From an uncultured Verrucomicrobia subdivision 3 bacterium (GTDB lineage: Bacteria; Verrucomicrobiota; Verrucomicrobiia; Limisphaerales; UBA11358): a DNA stretch of 63,369 nucleotides. Positions 47,833 to 58,140 of the stretch are shown here, piece by piece. Location of the stretch: positions 1-63,369 of the forward strand of contig CAIRJF010000003.1 in NCBI GenBank assembly GCA_903878805.1, written 5' to 3'. The stretch's first letter is position 1. Every line of letters starts with the position of its first letter. Under the pieces are notes generated by a model. It did not search any database and was not told the origin of the DNA. It saw nothing but the letters and a program-made list of their open reading frames with translations. A program made the translations under genes and the position numbers.

Positions 47833-49797
47833 ATGCCAATGTCAATTCGTCTTCAATCCATCGCCCTGTGCGCCGGTTGTGCCTTTGCCTTGCCGCTGGC
47901 CGCGTCTGCGCAGACGAATTATTACGGAACCAACGGCACAGAATACGCCGTCATCGGCTCGCTGCCGGGCGACCAGGTATTTCCTGACGCCGCAATTTCC
48001 ACCAATGGCGGCTTTGTGGTCTGGCAGGACAACGCGACCGACGGCGACAGTTGGGGTGTCAGCGCGCGGCGGCTGGATGCGACACTTTCCGGCACGCTGG
48101 GCACGTTCCGTGTCAATGCCATCGGTCGAGGCAGCCAAGAAAATGCGCGTGTGGCGCTGCTCAAAAATGGCGGCGCGGTGTTTGTGTGGCAGGGCGGGCG
48201 CATCGGCTACCAGCACATTTTCGCGCGGTTTTTGACGCCGACCAACACCTTTCTCACAACGAACGACATTGTCGTCAACACGTTCACCAATAATTTTCAA
48301 ATCAATCCCGCCGTCGCGGTTTTGAATAACAGTAACGTGGTGGTGGTCTGGGCGAGCCAGAACGAAGTAACGAACAATTCGTTGCAAGATGTCTATGGCC
48401 AGTTGCTCTCGCCGACCGGCCAGAAAATCGGCGGCGAATTCCTCATCAACCAGTTTACTAAATTCAACCAGCGCACACCTGCGGTTACGGCGTTGGCGGG
48501 CGGCGGTTTTGCCGTCACTTGGATATCTGAACAGCAATCAGTTCTGGCGCCATCGCTCGGGGCGAACACCGCTTACACGACCATTTCGACCGCACCCACG
48601 CCGAGCGTGGATGTTTATGCGCGGGTATTTTCGGCAACTGCCGTTCCGGCGGGCGCGGAATTTTCGGTGGATACTTCCATTAATCCGTGTGCCAACCCGT
48701 CGCTTTCAGCGGGGACGGACGGGGGATTTTTCATCGTCTGGGGCGCGCAAGACTTGAGCAATCTCAACAACAGTTGGGACATTTATGGCCGTTTTTTCAA
48801 CGCCGCCGGCGCGGCGACCACGGCGGTTTTTTATGTGAACTCGCATCTTTACGGCGACCAGTATGCGCCGCGCGTAAAATCCATCGGCACGGATTTTCTG
48901 GTGACTTGGACAAGCCTGGCGCAGGATGGTTCGCGCGAAGGTGTATACGGCCAGTTTGTCCACAATAACGGCTCGCTCACCGGCGGTGAATTCCGCGTCA
49001 ACACCACCACCATCGGTCAGCAGATGCAGCCGACCATCACCTCTGATGGCGTCAACCAGTTCCTCGTCGTCTGGACCAGCTACACTGGCGCGCCCAACGG
49101 TTTTGATTTGTTTGCCCAGCGCTACCTGGATGTCTCGGCGCTGTTGCCAGCCATGTCCGCGCCGTATGTCTGGGTTCCATTTGTGACGAGCAACAACATC
49201 TACCAGCCGCAGCTCGTAGTTTCTTGGGCGCCGTTGCTGGGTCTTTCCATTTCAAATTATGAAGTTTATGTGGACGGCACGAATGTCCCGACGGCTCTGA
49301 CATCGAGCAACCAGTGGACGATGGCCGCCGCCAATGGTTTGACCGCCAGCAGCACTCACTCATTCCGCGTGGACTATGTTACAACGGGCGGCCAGCACTC
49401 GCCGATTTCAGCTTCGGCCAGCGGCACGACTTGGGGTGGATTGAATTGGGGCGGCATTCCCTACGAGTGGATGACGAATTATTTTGGCAGCAATACAAAT
49501 CTATGGCCGGCGGCCAGCAGCAAGGCCGGTGGCGGGCCGACAATCGCGCAGATTTTCTTGAGCGGCGGCAATCCGAATAACTCTGCCACTTGGCTGAAAT
49601 CCTCGCTCACTCACACAACCCAGGGAATGTTTTTGAGCTGGAACACCCAGCCCGGCGCAACCTATCAGATTCAGACCACGACCAACTTTACTACCTGGAG
49701 CAACCTCGGCACAGCGCGTTTTGCGGCGGGAACCACGGATTCAATTTATGTCGGCGGCAACCCGGTCGGATATTATCGGATCGTGCTGCTGCGTTAA
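47833..49797 (+). CDS. Exported repeat protein with FN3 module
   Basis: 654 aa from the ATG at 47833, which starts a signal peptide (SIALCAGCAFALPLAASA); an earlier ATG at 47728 is possible. Residues about 30-430 hold repeats of about 55-60 aa with the pattern D.YGQ/R ... GGEF.VN ... Q..P.V ... FLV.WTS, suggesting a beta-propeller. An FN3-like module (about 445-530) follows. The tail SWNTQPGATYQIQTTTNFTTW and YYRIVLLR is the common end of exported proteins in this phylum. Function unknown, probably surface-exposed. Confidence 0.8.
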   Translation: MPMSIRLQSIALCAGCAFALPLAASAQTNYYGTNGTEYAVIGSLPGDQVFPDAAISTNGGFVVWQDNATDGDSWGVSARRLDATLSGTLGTFRVNAIGRGSQENARVALLKNGGAVFVWQGGRIGYQHIFARFLTPTNTFLTTNDIVVNTFTNNFQINPAVAVLNNSNVVVVWASQNEVTNNSLQDVYGQLLSPTGQKIGGEFLINQFTKFNQRTPAVTALAGGGFAVTWISEQQSVLAPSLGANTAYTTISTAPTPSVDVYARVFSATAVPAGAEFSVDTSINPCANPSLSAGTDGGFFIVWGAQDLSNLNNSWDIYGRFFNAAGAATTAVFYVNSHLYGDQYAPRVKSIGTDFLVTWTSLAQDGSREGVYGQFVHNNGSLTGGEFRVNTTTIGQQMQPTITSDGVNQFLVVWTSYTGAPNGFDLFAQRYLDVSALLPAMSAPYVWVPFVTSNNIYQPQLVVSWAPLLGLSISNYEVYVDGTNVPTALTSSNQWTMAAANGLTASSTHSFRVDYVTTGGQHSPISASASGTTWGGLNWGGIPYEWMTNYFGSNTNLWPAASSKAGGGPTIAQIFLSGGNPNNSATWLKSSLTHTTQGMFLSWNTQPGATYQIQTTTNFTTWSNLGTARFAAGTTDSIYVGGNPVGYYRIVLLR

Positions 49798-49806
49798 AAT
49801 TTTTGT

Positions 49807-52800
49807 ATGCGGAAACTGATTAAAAAATTTCTTGGGTCGGCGTTGCTGCTGGTGGCGTTGCCCTCGGCGTGGAGCTTCTCGCCCGGTGGGCCGATTGGCA
49901 ACGGCGGCGATGCCTGGCAGGTTCCTGTCATTGGTTATGGTCTTGACGGCGACATCATGGCTCCCAAGAATATCGGTGAGGAATACCGGCGCAATATTCC
50001 GCTGATGTATTACACCTACGATGCGAACTTTCTGGGCTATTTCGGTCTGGCGGGCACGACCAATGTGGATGCGGCGTTTGCCCTCATGAATGGTGTCATG
50101 GCCGGTTACAATAACAACTATCTTTTTTTGAACGGGCCGACCAATGGCGTTCTGCCGACCAACGGTCTTTACATCGGCCAGCCGGTGACTCTCAATGCCA
50201 CTAATAACTTGGACAGTTACAGTGCCAATTTGTCTGAATTTCCGGTGGACACAGTGCAATATAACTATACCGCTAACAGCCTGAATTTGATTGATTTGAA
50301 ATCTCAAGTTTTCTCGCTCCTCGTCGAAAACATGGGACTGGCAGATCCGATCCGCTACGACTGGACTTTGCATGACCGCTATCAACCGGCTGGGACCACC
50401 TGCTCGAACTCTACCGAATATATCGTGGTGCAGCGAAATTTGGACTATCTCATTTCGCCGCTGACCTCACCAACCGCGCAGCAGCAATACTCTCCCTATG
50501 TCAATGACACGCTTTACACTTACATCATATTTGAACATTGCACCGGGGCAAATCCATTGGCCGTAACCATTCCCAGCATAACCGATCCATTTGCCGCCGA
50601 TAATACACCCGTGGCCAGCGTAACTAGTGATTTTGGGTCGTTCTACAACGGTTTGACGCGCGATGACGTGGCCGGCCTGCGCTATTTGATGACCTCGAAC
50701 AACATCAAGACCGAGGCCACCTCGCCGAACGGCTCGCTTCTGTTGCAGACCAACCTGCAATCACCGCAACTGCTGACCACACTGCCAATCAGTCTGATTT
50801 TGTCGCAGGCTTTGACCAACGACCCTGGCACTTTGCAGTCAATTTATCCGAGCCTGACTTATATCGGTGTCGCCACCAACATCGTTACGCAAATAACTTC
50901 AAACATTTTTGCTTATTACACCAATCTGCTTGGGCCTTATACGAATACCGGCCCTGTTTTTACGAACTGGACGCCCGTCCAATATGGTTCGGCCACGCCT
51001 TTGTTCACGCAGCCACTCGGCCAGTTGCTGGCCATTGCGCCTTACACTGATCCAGTCACCTTGCAAAGCTTATATCCCGGCCTGCTGATCAGTAGCATCA
51101 ACACCAACTATCTCCAAGTTCAGATAGTAACCAACTATGCGCCGTATATCACCAACCAGTCCGTGCTGCCGGTCTTTACAAACTATGTGCATGGCGGGCT
51201 GACCAATGGTTACTATTTCACCAACCAACCCGGCCCAACCGTCATCAATTACGATACAACCACCGGCTTTCAGGTGATTTCGACTTTGGATCTGGCGAAC
51301 TTTTCAGACCTTTCCCGCACCAGCAGCCCGGCCATCATGCAGACGCTTTATCCGGGGCTGCAAATTTTGCGTGCGACCACCTATCCTTCCTATATTGGTG
51401 TGACCAACTATGTCAACTACCTGACCAACAGGGTGGGTGCGCCGTATCAAGGAACTCCCATAGCAGTGACCAAGGCGGTATCCACCAATTATTTGTGGGT
51501 CACTAATTGGAATTATACATTCGGCAACGTGCTGACGAACCATTTTTACACCAACCGCTTGGTCAAAGTTCAATCCATCTGGGTTACTAACCAAATTGGC
51601 GCACCTTATGGCAGCCCGCTGGTAATAAAGACCAATTACACGACCTACAAGACCAACCTTATTTCCGGCGACTTCTTCCTCATCCCGACCAACTGGTGCG
51701 GGTTTGAAGTGGCCGCCACGCTGCCACTGGGCAACCCGGCTTATTCGTATGGCATTACTAACACGACTTTCTACACCGGCTACAATACTAACGGAGCCAC
51801 TGGAACTAATTTGACGGCAAACGCCTTCGGGTTGGTTAAAAGCACCTTCGACCTCTACACCAATTATTCTTATGCGGTCTATCCGGGCGTTTGCGAGCCT
51901 GTCACCGTGCTGGGGTCAACCTATACCACCAACATTGTAAATACTTACAGCTACAATTTTGCGAACATAATAACCAACAATTATTACACCAACACTTACG
52001 TCACTGTGCTGACGACGAACATTGGGGCTTGTCCTGGCGGTTCGCCGGATCTGTCCTGCACGAACATTAGCATTCAGTCTTACTATTCCAACGCGGTGTC
52101 TGGTGATTTCTATATCGTCCCGACCAATTGGTGTGGCTATCAGTTATTGAGCCTGCTTACTAACGTCTATACGGTCACCAACACGGTTGTTGCAACCAAT
52201 GTTGTCGGCACATCCTCGAATGCCAGCACGTTCTATTCGTTGACGGTGGTTTCGTATAACACGAACTACGCCTACTCCGTGCGCCCCGGCTTCTGCGAGC
52301 CGGCGCTGGCGTTCGGCACCAATTACTTCACCAACATAGTCAGCCAATATAAATATAATTTTGGAAACAGCATTGTCACCAACAGCTATTACACCAACAG
52401 CCCGGTGGTGACCATCACTACCAACATCGCCACCCTGACGAATGGACTCGTGGGCACTTACACCAACATTATCTCGACCAACATCACTTACAATGGTATC
52501 AGCGGGGATTTCTACATCGTGCCGGCGGCGTGGTGTAGTTATTCCATCCTCGCGACCCAACTGACTTCGTCGGTAACGACCACCAATGTATTGCAGGCCA
52601 CCAATGTCTTGGGCATCGCCTTGGGTCAGCAGCAATTTTACCAGCAAACTACTACCAGTTATACCAACACCACCTTTGTGGTGCAGCCTGCGTTCTGCCA
52701 GCAGGTTTCGGCGGGGCCGGCGTTGCGGCGCGGCATTCAGCGCGCCCTGTTTGTCCGGCGCGACTATGATTCTTTACTGGGGCAATACTTTACGCCCGTA

Positions 52801-53457
52801 ACCAACTATTACACGATGACCGTTATCTCCAACAGCCAGCCGGTGACGGAGTATTACGAACGCATTGTGACCAAGCCGGATTTCCTGATATCCGCCAAGG
52901 ATTTAACCGGTGGGCCGGGGACTATTCCGGTGGATCCTTTTGCCCCTCGGAACATTAACTTTGATCAGAGCACCATTCTTGCTGGTCTGGCTGGGCCGGG
53001 TATTATTTATCCCAGCACGACCTTTACCATGAACAAGTCGCCGGAGGTCATATTGAACCAGTCAACGGCGTTTCTAACACAGTTCACTAACATAGAAAAC
53101 GGCTATATCTGGGGTTCGTTTGACGGCTCCACGAATGATCCGGTCATTTATCCCAGCGGAACCAGCCTAGTTAACCTAGAGAACCTGGCGGTGATGCAGA
53201 TTACGCCGACAATCGTGCCGAATGGAACCAACAATGTGGCGTATCCGACCGTGAACTTTACCGCACAGGGCGGGCAGCCGCCCTATACTTGGTCCGCTAC
53301 CGGCCTGCCGCCCGGACTGGTGTTTGATCCGAATGCGCAGACTTTGTCCGGCACGCCGAGTGGGGCCGTCAGCGGAGTGCCTTATGATATAAGCCTTCAG
53401 CTGATTGACTCGGTCAACCGGACGGTCAACCTGAATTATCAGATTACGATTTACTGA
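49807..53457 (+). CDS. Giant exported Asn/Thr/Tyr-rich protein with two internal repeat types
   Basis: 1216 aa. Signal peptide at the N-terminus (LGSALLLVALPSAWSFS). Residues about 25-300 are a verrucomicrobial domain (VIGYGLDGDIMAPKNIGEEYRR; LTRDDVAGLRYLMT) reminiscent of matrixin proteases, but I see no HExxH, so catalysis is not supported. Then three repeats around LQ(S/T)(L/I)YP(G/S)L (about residues 340-545), then three modules of about 130 aa marked by SGDFYIVPTNWCGY and a PG.CEP site, each with two Cys (about 620-1050). It ends with a He_PIG-type Ig domain (PPYTWSATGLPPGLVFDP). YTN and TNI triplets recur throughout. Likely cell-surface. Confidence 0.85.
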   Translation: MRKLIKKFLGSALLLVALPSAWSFSPGGPIGNGGDAWQVPVIGYGLDGDIMAPKNIGEEYRRNIPLMYYTYDANFLGYFGLAGTTNVDAAFALMNGVMAGYNNNYLFLNGPTNGVLPTNGLYIGQPVTLNATNNLDSYSANLSEFPVDTVQYNYTANSLNLIDLKSQVFSLLVENMGLADPIRYDWTLHDRYQPAGTTCSNSTEYIVVQRNLDYLISPLTSPTAQQQYSPYVNDTLYTYIIFEHCTGANPLAVTIPSITDPFAADNTPVASVTSDFGSFYNGLTRDDVAGLRYLMTSNNIKTEATSPNGSLLLQTNLQSPQLLTTLPISLILSQALTNDPGTLQSIYPSLTYIGVATNIVTQITSNIFAYYTNLLGPYTNTGPVFTNWTPVQYGSATPLFTQPLGQLLAIAPYTDPVTLQSLYPGLLISSINTNYLQVQIVTNYAPYITNQSVLPVFTNYVHGGLTNGYYFTNQPGPTVINYDTTTGFQVISTLDLANFSDLSRTSSPAIMQTLYPGLQILRATTYPSYIGVTNYVNYLTNRVGAPYQGTPIAVTKAVSTNYLWVTNWNYTFGNVLTNHFYTNRLVKVQSIWVTNQIGAPYGSPLVIKTNYTTYKTNLISGDFFLIPTNWCGFEVAATLPLGNPAYSYGITNTTFYTGYNTNGATGTNLTANAFGLVKSTFDLYTNYSYAVYPGVCEPVTVLGSTYTTNIVNTYSYNFANIITNNYYTNTYVTVLTTNIGACPGGSPDLSCTNISIQSYYSNAVSGDFYIVPTNWCGYQLLSLLTNVYTVTNTVVATNVVGTSSNASTFYSLTVVSYNTNYAYSVRPGFCEPALAFGTNYFTNIVSQYKYNFGNSIVTNSYYTNSPVVTITTNIATLTNGLVGTYTNIISTNITYNGISGDFYIVPAAWCSYSILATQLTSSVTTTNVLQATNVLGIALGQQQFYQQTTTSYTNTTFVVQPAFCQQVSAGPALRRGIQRALFVRRDYDSLLGQYFTPVTNYYTMTVISNSQPVTEYYERIVTKPDFLISAKDLTGGPGTIPVDPFAPRNINFDQSTILAGLAGPGIIYPSTTFTMNKSPEVILNQSTAFLTQFTNIENGYIWGSFDGSTNDPVIYPSGTSLVNLENLAVMQITPTIVPNGTNNVAYPTVNFTAQGGQPPYTWSATGLPPGLVFDPNAQTLSGTPSGAVSGVPYDISLQLIDSVNRTVNLNYQITIY

Positions 53458-53461
53458 AGTT

Positions 53462-56400
53462 ATGGAATCTATTTGCCGTCATCCATCCTTAACCATCCGC
53501 TTCCATGCGCGCTGGCTGGTGCTGGTTGCTGTGTTGCTGGTGCGCCCGTCCTGGGCGCAGCTTCCAATCTATGTCACGCCGGGTGTTGTGTATAACAACT
53601 CCGGGTTTCAAATCTCAGCCACTAACTTCTTGAATCCTTCAGGTGACATTTTCAATATCAGCTTCACCAACTATGTGGGTTTGAACGGCTGGGCCAGCTC
53701 GCTTTATCACGGTTGGTATTACACGCAGAACTTTACAAACGCGGGGGAAATGGACTGCAATTCTGGTTATAACTTCAATCTGCAGTCTCCGACTTCCAAC
53801 GCCAAACAGTATGCCGCTAACACCTTCTATAATGTCAGTGGTGCCAACATCAACTGCGCCGCCAATTTTACCAACTCTTTCTACTATGGTGGCATCTTGG
53901 TTTGGGCGACTAATATAATTAGTTCCGGTAACATCACCATTGGCGAGTTTGGCAAGGGAAGTTTCAACGGCAACAATCTGGACTTTACCGGCGGATCGCT
54001 TGTCATCAATAATCCGTATGTCGTTAATAGTGGTAGTTCGGTGGGCTTTTTTGGGCAGGCCGCCGGCTCGGGGATTAATACCAACGCTTGGTCGCCCGGC
54101 CTCAATTTGTCACCGACTAATGCGTATTCTTCCGGCCCGTTTCAATATTCTTTAAGTTTGAATGGCTCTTTGGCCTATCTGCATTTTTTCACCAACAACG
54201 CCACTACCAACATCGTCATTCGTGCGGTGTTTCTGAACAACCTCAGTTCCAACACAGTTCCGGCCAATGTATATTTTGGCAACTTGGGCGTGGGCGATGG
54301 TGCGGCCAATGTCGAGTGGGTGGCATCTAATGTCAACCCGGTGGATGGTTCCGTGGTGACTAACTATCTATATCTCAATAATAACTATACTCAAGGTGCT
54401 CAAACCAATGTCCCCACAATAAACGGCATACCGGATAATTTTACTTTCTTCTCCTCGCCGGTCTCGCTCTCGGCCGGCTTGATTCAGGTGACCAACACCG
54501 GGTTTCCCTCCGGTTTCACTTATCCGCTGACATCCATCAGCAATTTTTATTCTTATGCGAACGTCCAGTTGACTTCCAGCACGGTCAGCACCAATGAAAC
54601 CAACCCGCAGGATTTCCGCCAGTTGACGAACCTGTTGGGGCAGGTGGTGATGAACGCTTCTAACTCGCTAACCTTCTCCGGTTCGCTGATTGAAGGCATG
54701 AACTATACGCGCCTGAACTGCACCAACCAGTTCAATGACGACGGTTCGTCGCCGATTGTCACAGTTTACTCGGATTCCTATTTAGGCGTGACAAATGGCA
54801 GCATGACTATCTCCAATCTTTATTCCAGCCAGATACCCGGCTGGAGCGGCAGCGTTCAGGTCTGGAGCACGGACTGGACCAATCCCGTGGTGGATGCAAA
54901 TGGTTTCACGACCGAATACAAGGTGTTGCTGGTGCAAAGTTCTGTCAATGCCTTCAATCCTTCCTATCAGCAGGACTTTGTTCTTTATAGTTCCAACAAC
55001 GTGGTGCTCAGTGACTCGCTCAATATTTACCGCACGCTTTCCATCAATTGCACCAATCTGTTGCTGACCACCAACACCCCCGGCAACGGCGCCAGTTCTT
55101 TCGATGGCGATTTGAATCTGAACAATCCCAGCATGGTCTGGGCAAACTGTCTGCCTCGCTTGAGTATTTTGACTAACAACGGTGCGATTCGCTCGTCGCA
55201 AATCTTTCAGTTTGGCGGAGGCGCGGCGCAACCGTATCTTGAGTTTGTCAACACTGGCATCATTAGCAATGCCACCACCGTGGCGATCGTGGCGAATGAT
55301 GCCCAGAGCAGCGGCAGCATCACGGCTGGCAATTTCTCGGTGCAGGCGCAGACAGTCTCCTTGACCAATGGAATTATCATGGCGTCCGGTGCTTTCAGCA
55401 GCACCAGCAGCAGCTTGATCATTGGGGGCAACTATATCTCCAACGGCCTTTCGATGATTTTGACGGCTACGAATCTGTTGACGGACACTGGTGTGACAAA
55501 TGGCAACGTCTGGGTTCTTGGTGCTGGCAATACGGGAAGTTCGGCGGCAGGCTTGCAACTCACAATGCTTCCCGCTGTCGGCGACCTGCTGGGCACCACG
55601 GTTACGAACATTGCTGCCAATAATGCCAACGGAACCAAGGTCATTGACATCTGGGCGGGTCACGATTATGGCGCGAGTCCGGCAGGCTTTTCTAACAATG
55701 CCGCGCTGGGACAGTTGGTGCTCGACGCTTTGGGATCCGGCCCGAAGGTTTGCTGCTTTCAGTTCAACGGTGTGGCGACCGGCGGCGTGACGAACGCGCT
55801 CTATGTGGATTGCCTCCAACTGGCGGACTATACCACCAACCTCGATGCATCATATAATGTCACCAATCTTTTCTTCAACACCAACATAGTTATCTACTAT
55901 GCCCAGGCGCTGAAGAACGGAGTATCGGTCGCCGAGAAACTCAATGGCAAGAATGGCAACCATCTGCGCTGGGTGCCGACTTATGCGGGGTATTTTAGTT
56001 CCACCAATCTGGTCTATCCGCCCGGTGTAACCAATGTGGAGAATGCGGCTCTAGCCGCCTCGCCGGACATAGACTCCGATGGTGACGGCAATCCAAACGC
56101 GTTTGATTCCACGCCGTTTTTTGTTTCCGCACAGGTGAATCTGAACATTGTGCTGACCAATCTGCCGCCGAAGTCCTTTAAGATTCTCTGGCCGACGATA
56201 CCGCTGGCGACCAACAACATTTATTATCGGACTAACTTGATAAGTGGTGCGTGGCTGCCGTTCACCAATTTCAATAACTATTACTATGGCGCGAACTTGG
56301 CGGTGACCAACGCGCTGCGCAAGAACAGTTTCATTTCGCCGCAGCCTTATGTTCCGAATGCGTCCCTGCCGGACAACTCGCAGGTGACGAATGTCTGGGT

Positions 56401-56464
56401 GTTTGACGCACTGACCAATGGGCCGCGGTATTATCGCGTGCTGGTGCAGCCCAACCCGTATTGA
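53462..56464 (+). CDS. Giant exported Asn/Ser-rich surface protein
   Basis: 1000 aa. N-terminal signal peptide with a basic start (WLVLVAVLLVRPSWA). The body is strand-rich with many FTN, TNY, SNN triplets and beta-helix-like regions (GNITIGEFGKGSFNGN; SGSITAGNFSVQAQTVSLTNG). Near the C-terminus DIDSDGDGNPNAFDSTPF is a thrombospondin type 3-like calcium-binding loop, and the end NGPRYYRVLVQPNPY is the phylum-typical tail. Starts 4 bp after the 1216-aa gene stop, so the two are cotranscribed and probably act together. Function unknown. Confidence 0.83.
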   Translation: MESICRHPSLTIRFHARWLVLVAVLLVRPSWAQLPIYVTPGVVYNNSGFQISATNFLNPSGDIFNISFTNYVGLNGWASSLYHGWYYTQNFTNAGEMDCNSGYNFNLQSPTSNAKQYAANTFYNVSGANINCAANFTNSFYYGGILVWATNIISSGNITIGEFGKGSFNGNNLDFTGGSLVINNPYVVNSGSSVGFFGQAAGSGINTNAWSPGLNLSPTNAYSSGPFQYSLSLNGSLAYLHFFTNNATTNIVIRAVFLNNLSSNTVPANVYFGNLGVGDGAANVEWVASNVNPVDGSVVTNYLYLNNNYTQGAQTNVPTINGIPDNFTFFSSPVSLSAGLIQVTNTGFPSGFTYPLTSISNFYSYANVQLTSSTVSTNETNPQDFRQLTNLLGQVVMNASNSLTFSGSLIEGMNYTRLNCTNQFNDDGSSPIVTVYSDSYLGVTNGSMTISNLYSSQIPGWSGSVQVWSTDWTNPVVDANGFTTEYKVLLVQSSVNAFNPSYQQDFVLYSSNNVVLSDSLNIYRTLSINCTNLLLTTNTPGNGASSFDGDLNLNNPSMVWANCLPRLSILTNNGAIRSSQIFQFGGGAAQPYLEFVNTGIISNATTVAIVANDAQSSGSITAGNFSVQAQTVSLTNGIIMASGAFSSTSSSLIIGGNYISNGLSMILTATNLLTDTGVTNGNVWVLGAGNTGSSAAGLQLTMLPAVGDLLGTTVTNIAANNANGTKVIDIWAGHDYGASPAGFSNNAALGQLVLDALGSGPKVCCFQFNGVATGGVTNALYVDCLQLADYTTNLDASYNVTNLFFNTNIVIYYAQALKNGVSVAEKLNGKNGNHLRWVPTYAGYFSSTNLVYPPGVTNVENAALAASPDIDSDGDGNPNAFDSTPFFVSAQVNLNIVLTNLPPKSFKILWPTIPLATNNIYYRTNLISGAWLPFTNFNNYYYGANLAVTNALRKNSFISPQPYVPNASLPDNSQVTNVWVFDALTNGPRYYRVLVQPNPY

Positions 56465-56540
56465 GGTGGCGGGACGTTTTTTAGTTTTACGGTGGAAATC
56501 CGCATGGTTTGCACCGTGATGGAGTGAATTTGAACAAGCA

Positions 56541-57521
56541 GTGAACGACAAACTGAAATATTTTATGAATTGGAAGTGCAAGAACTTCAGGCGGTATGCC
56601 GTTTTGCCGATGCTCGTTTTGGCGGCGTGTCTTGTCCTGGCCGGACAGTCGGTTCGGGCGCAGGCGAATTTTGCCAGCGCGGCGGTAATCAGCGGTGACT
56701 GGGGTTCCACCAATGTGGACAACACTGGAGTCGTGCCGGACGTCAATGCGCCGTCCGTTGCCGGCCAGGTGCCGCAGCACACCCTGTGGTTCAAGTGGCT
56801 GGCGACCGCGAGCGGCGAGGTGACGTTTGATACGTTTGGCAGCGTAGATGATGTCACTGGCACATTTCAGCTGGACACCGTTCTGGGAATTTTTACGGGC
56901 AACAATCTGGCGACGTTAAACCTAGTAGCGGCTAACGATAATCTGTATGCGTTCCCGCAAGTCAATGTTTCCGGGCAGAACGTTTATACGTTTGCGGCGA
57001 CTAATTTTAATGTTGCCACCACCAACCCTCCGCCGGTTTCGCCGTATGGCGGTCTTTTTGCTGCCTTTTCGCCATTTTCAGGGCCAAGTGGCATCCGTTT
57101 CAACGCCGTGGCGGGAACGGTTTATTATATTGCCGTAGATACAAAAAGCCTTACGGGATATATTTCTTTGAACTGGGCATTGCATCCGTCGGGCGTCTTT
57201 CGTTTTGCCACGGAAAATTCTGACGCCACGGGCCTGACCTATTCCAATGGGACGCCGATGTTGATGTATCAAGGAGCCGCCACGGAGAGCGTAGCACCCA
57301 AGTCCTTTGGCGGCCCGCGGCCTGGGCTGAATGTTCCGGGGATTATGGTTACGATCACGCGGGTGGCGGGATCCAGCGGGCGGGCGATGGTGAGCTATAC
57401 CACGGCGGACATCACGACGAATTCCAGTCTGCTTGCCGCCGTTCACCTTCACCGACACCAACGCCAGCAACTATCCCTCGCGCTACTACCGCGCGATTGT
57501 CGGCCCCTGATGGCGTCATGA
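56541..57521 (+). pseudogene. Exported Calx-beta-type protein with a frame break near its 3' end
   Basis: GTG start, signal peptide (VLPMLVLAACLVLAGQSVRAQ), a beta-rich domain (HTLWFKWLATASGEVTFDTFG), then the first strands of a Calx-beta domain (VTITRVAGSSGRAMVSYTTAD). At about 57433 the reading frame leaves homology, ending with HLHRHQRQQ. In the +1 frame 57433-57510 encodes LPPFTFTDTNASNYPSRYYR and AIVGP-stop, the typical tail. So a deletion of the middle, or a frameshift, joined head to tail out of frame. Confidence 0.75.
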
Positions 57522-58102
57522 AACTCTGCGGTCTGACCGGCGGCATCGGGATGGGCAAATCCACTGCCGCCGCTTTTTTTTCGCAGCACGGCGCATGCGT
57601 GGTCGACACGGACGAAATCGCTCGCCAGCTCGTCCAGCCCGGCCAGCCCGCGCTCGCGGAAATCCAAAATGAATTCGGCGGAAAAGTTTTTTCGCCCGAT
57701 GGTTCGCTGGATCGCACCGCCCTCGCGGCGGTCGTTTTCAAAAATGAATCCGCGCGCAGAAAACTTGAAGCCATTCTGCATCCACGCATCCGCGAAAACT
57801 GGCTTTTGCAGGTAGAAATCTGGCGCCGACAAAACTGTTCCCTCGCTGTCGTCGTCATCCCGCTCCTGTTCGAGACCGCCGCCGAAAATCAGTTTGAAAA
57901 AATCATCTGCGCCGCCTGCTCGCCCGCCGCGCAGCACGAGCGCCTGACCGCCCGCGGCTGGTCGCCGGAGCAGATTCAACAGCGTCTCGCCGCCCAGTTG
58001 CCCGTCGAAGACAAAATCGCCCGCGCCCATTTTGTCCTGTGGACAGAAGGGAAATTGGAAGCCCACGCACAGCAGGTCGCCCGCATTTTACCGCGTATTT
58101 AA
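57518..58102 (+). CDS. coaE: Dephospho-CoA kinase
   Basis: 194 aa from the ATG at 57518. P-loop GLTGGIGMGKST, DTDEIARQLVQPGQPAL, LHPRIRENW, VVVIPLLFETAAEN. Last step of CoA synthesis. The start lies within the shifted tail of the disrupted exported gene, 7 bp after its true-frame stop. Confidence 0.95.
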   Translation: MKLCGLTGGIGMGKSTAAAFFSQHGACVVDTDEIARQLVQPGQPALAEIQNEFGGKVFSPDGSLDRTALAAVVFKNESARRKLEAILHPRIRENWLLQVEIWRRQNCSLAVVVIPLLFETAAENQFEKIICAACSPAAQHERLTARGWSPEQIQQRLAAQLPVEDKIARAHFVLWTEGKLEAHAQQVARILPRI

Positions 58103-58140
58103 AGGCGATTTTCGCTCGGGACAAAAAATGCGTCCATGTA

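Noticed and set aside
49807-50720. Active matrixin/astacin-type metalloprotease in the 1216-aa protein
   Set aside because: Overall strand order is reminiscent, but there is no HExxH zinc site.
54782-55819. 345-codon minus-strand ORF in the 1000-aa gene
   Set aside because: Arises from the Asn/Thr-rich codon bias of the sense gene; no motif.
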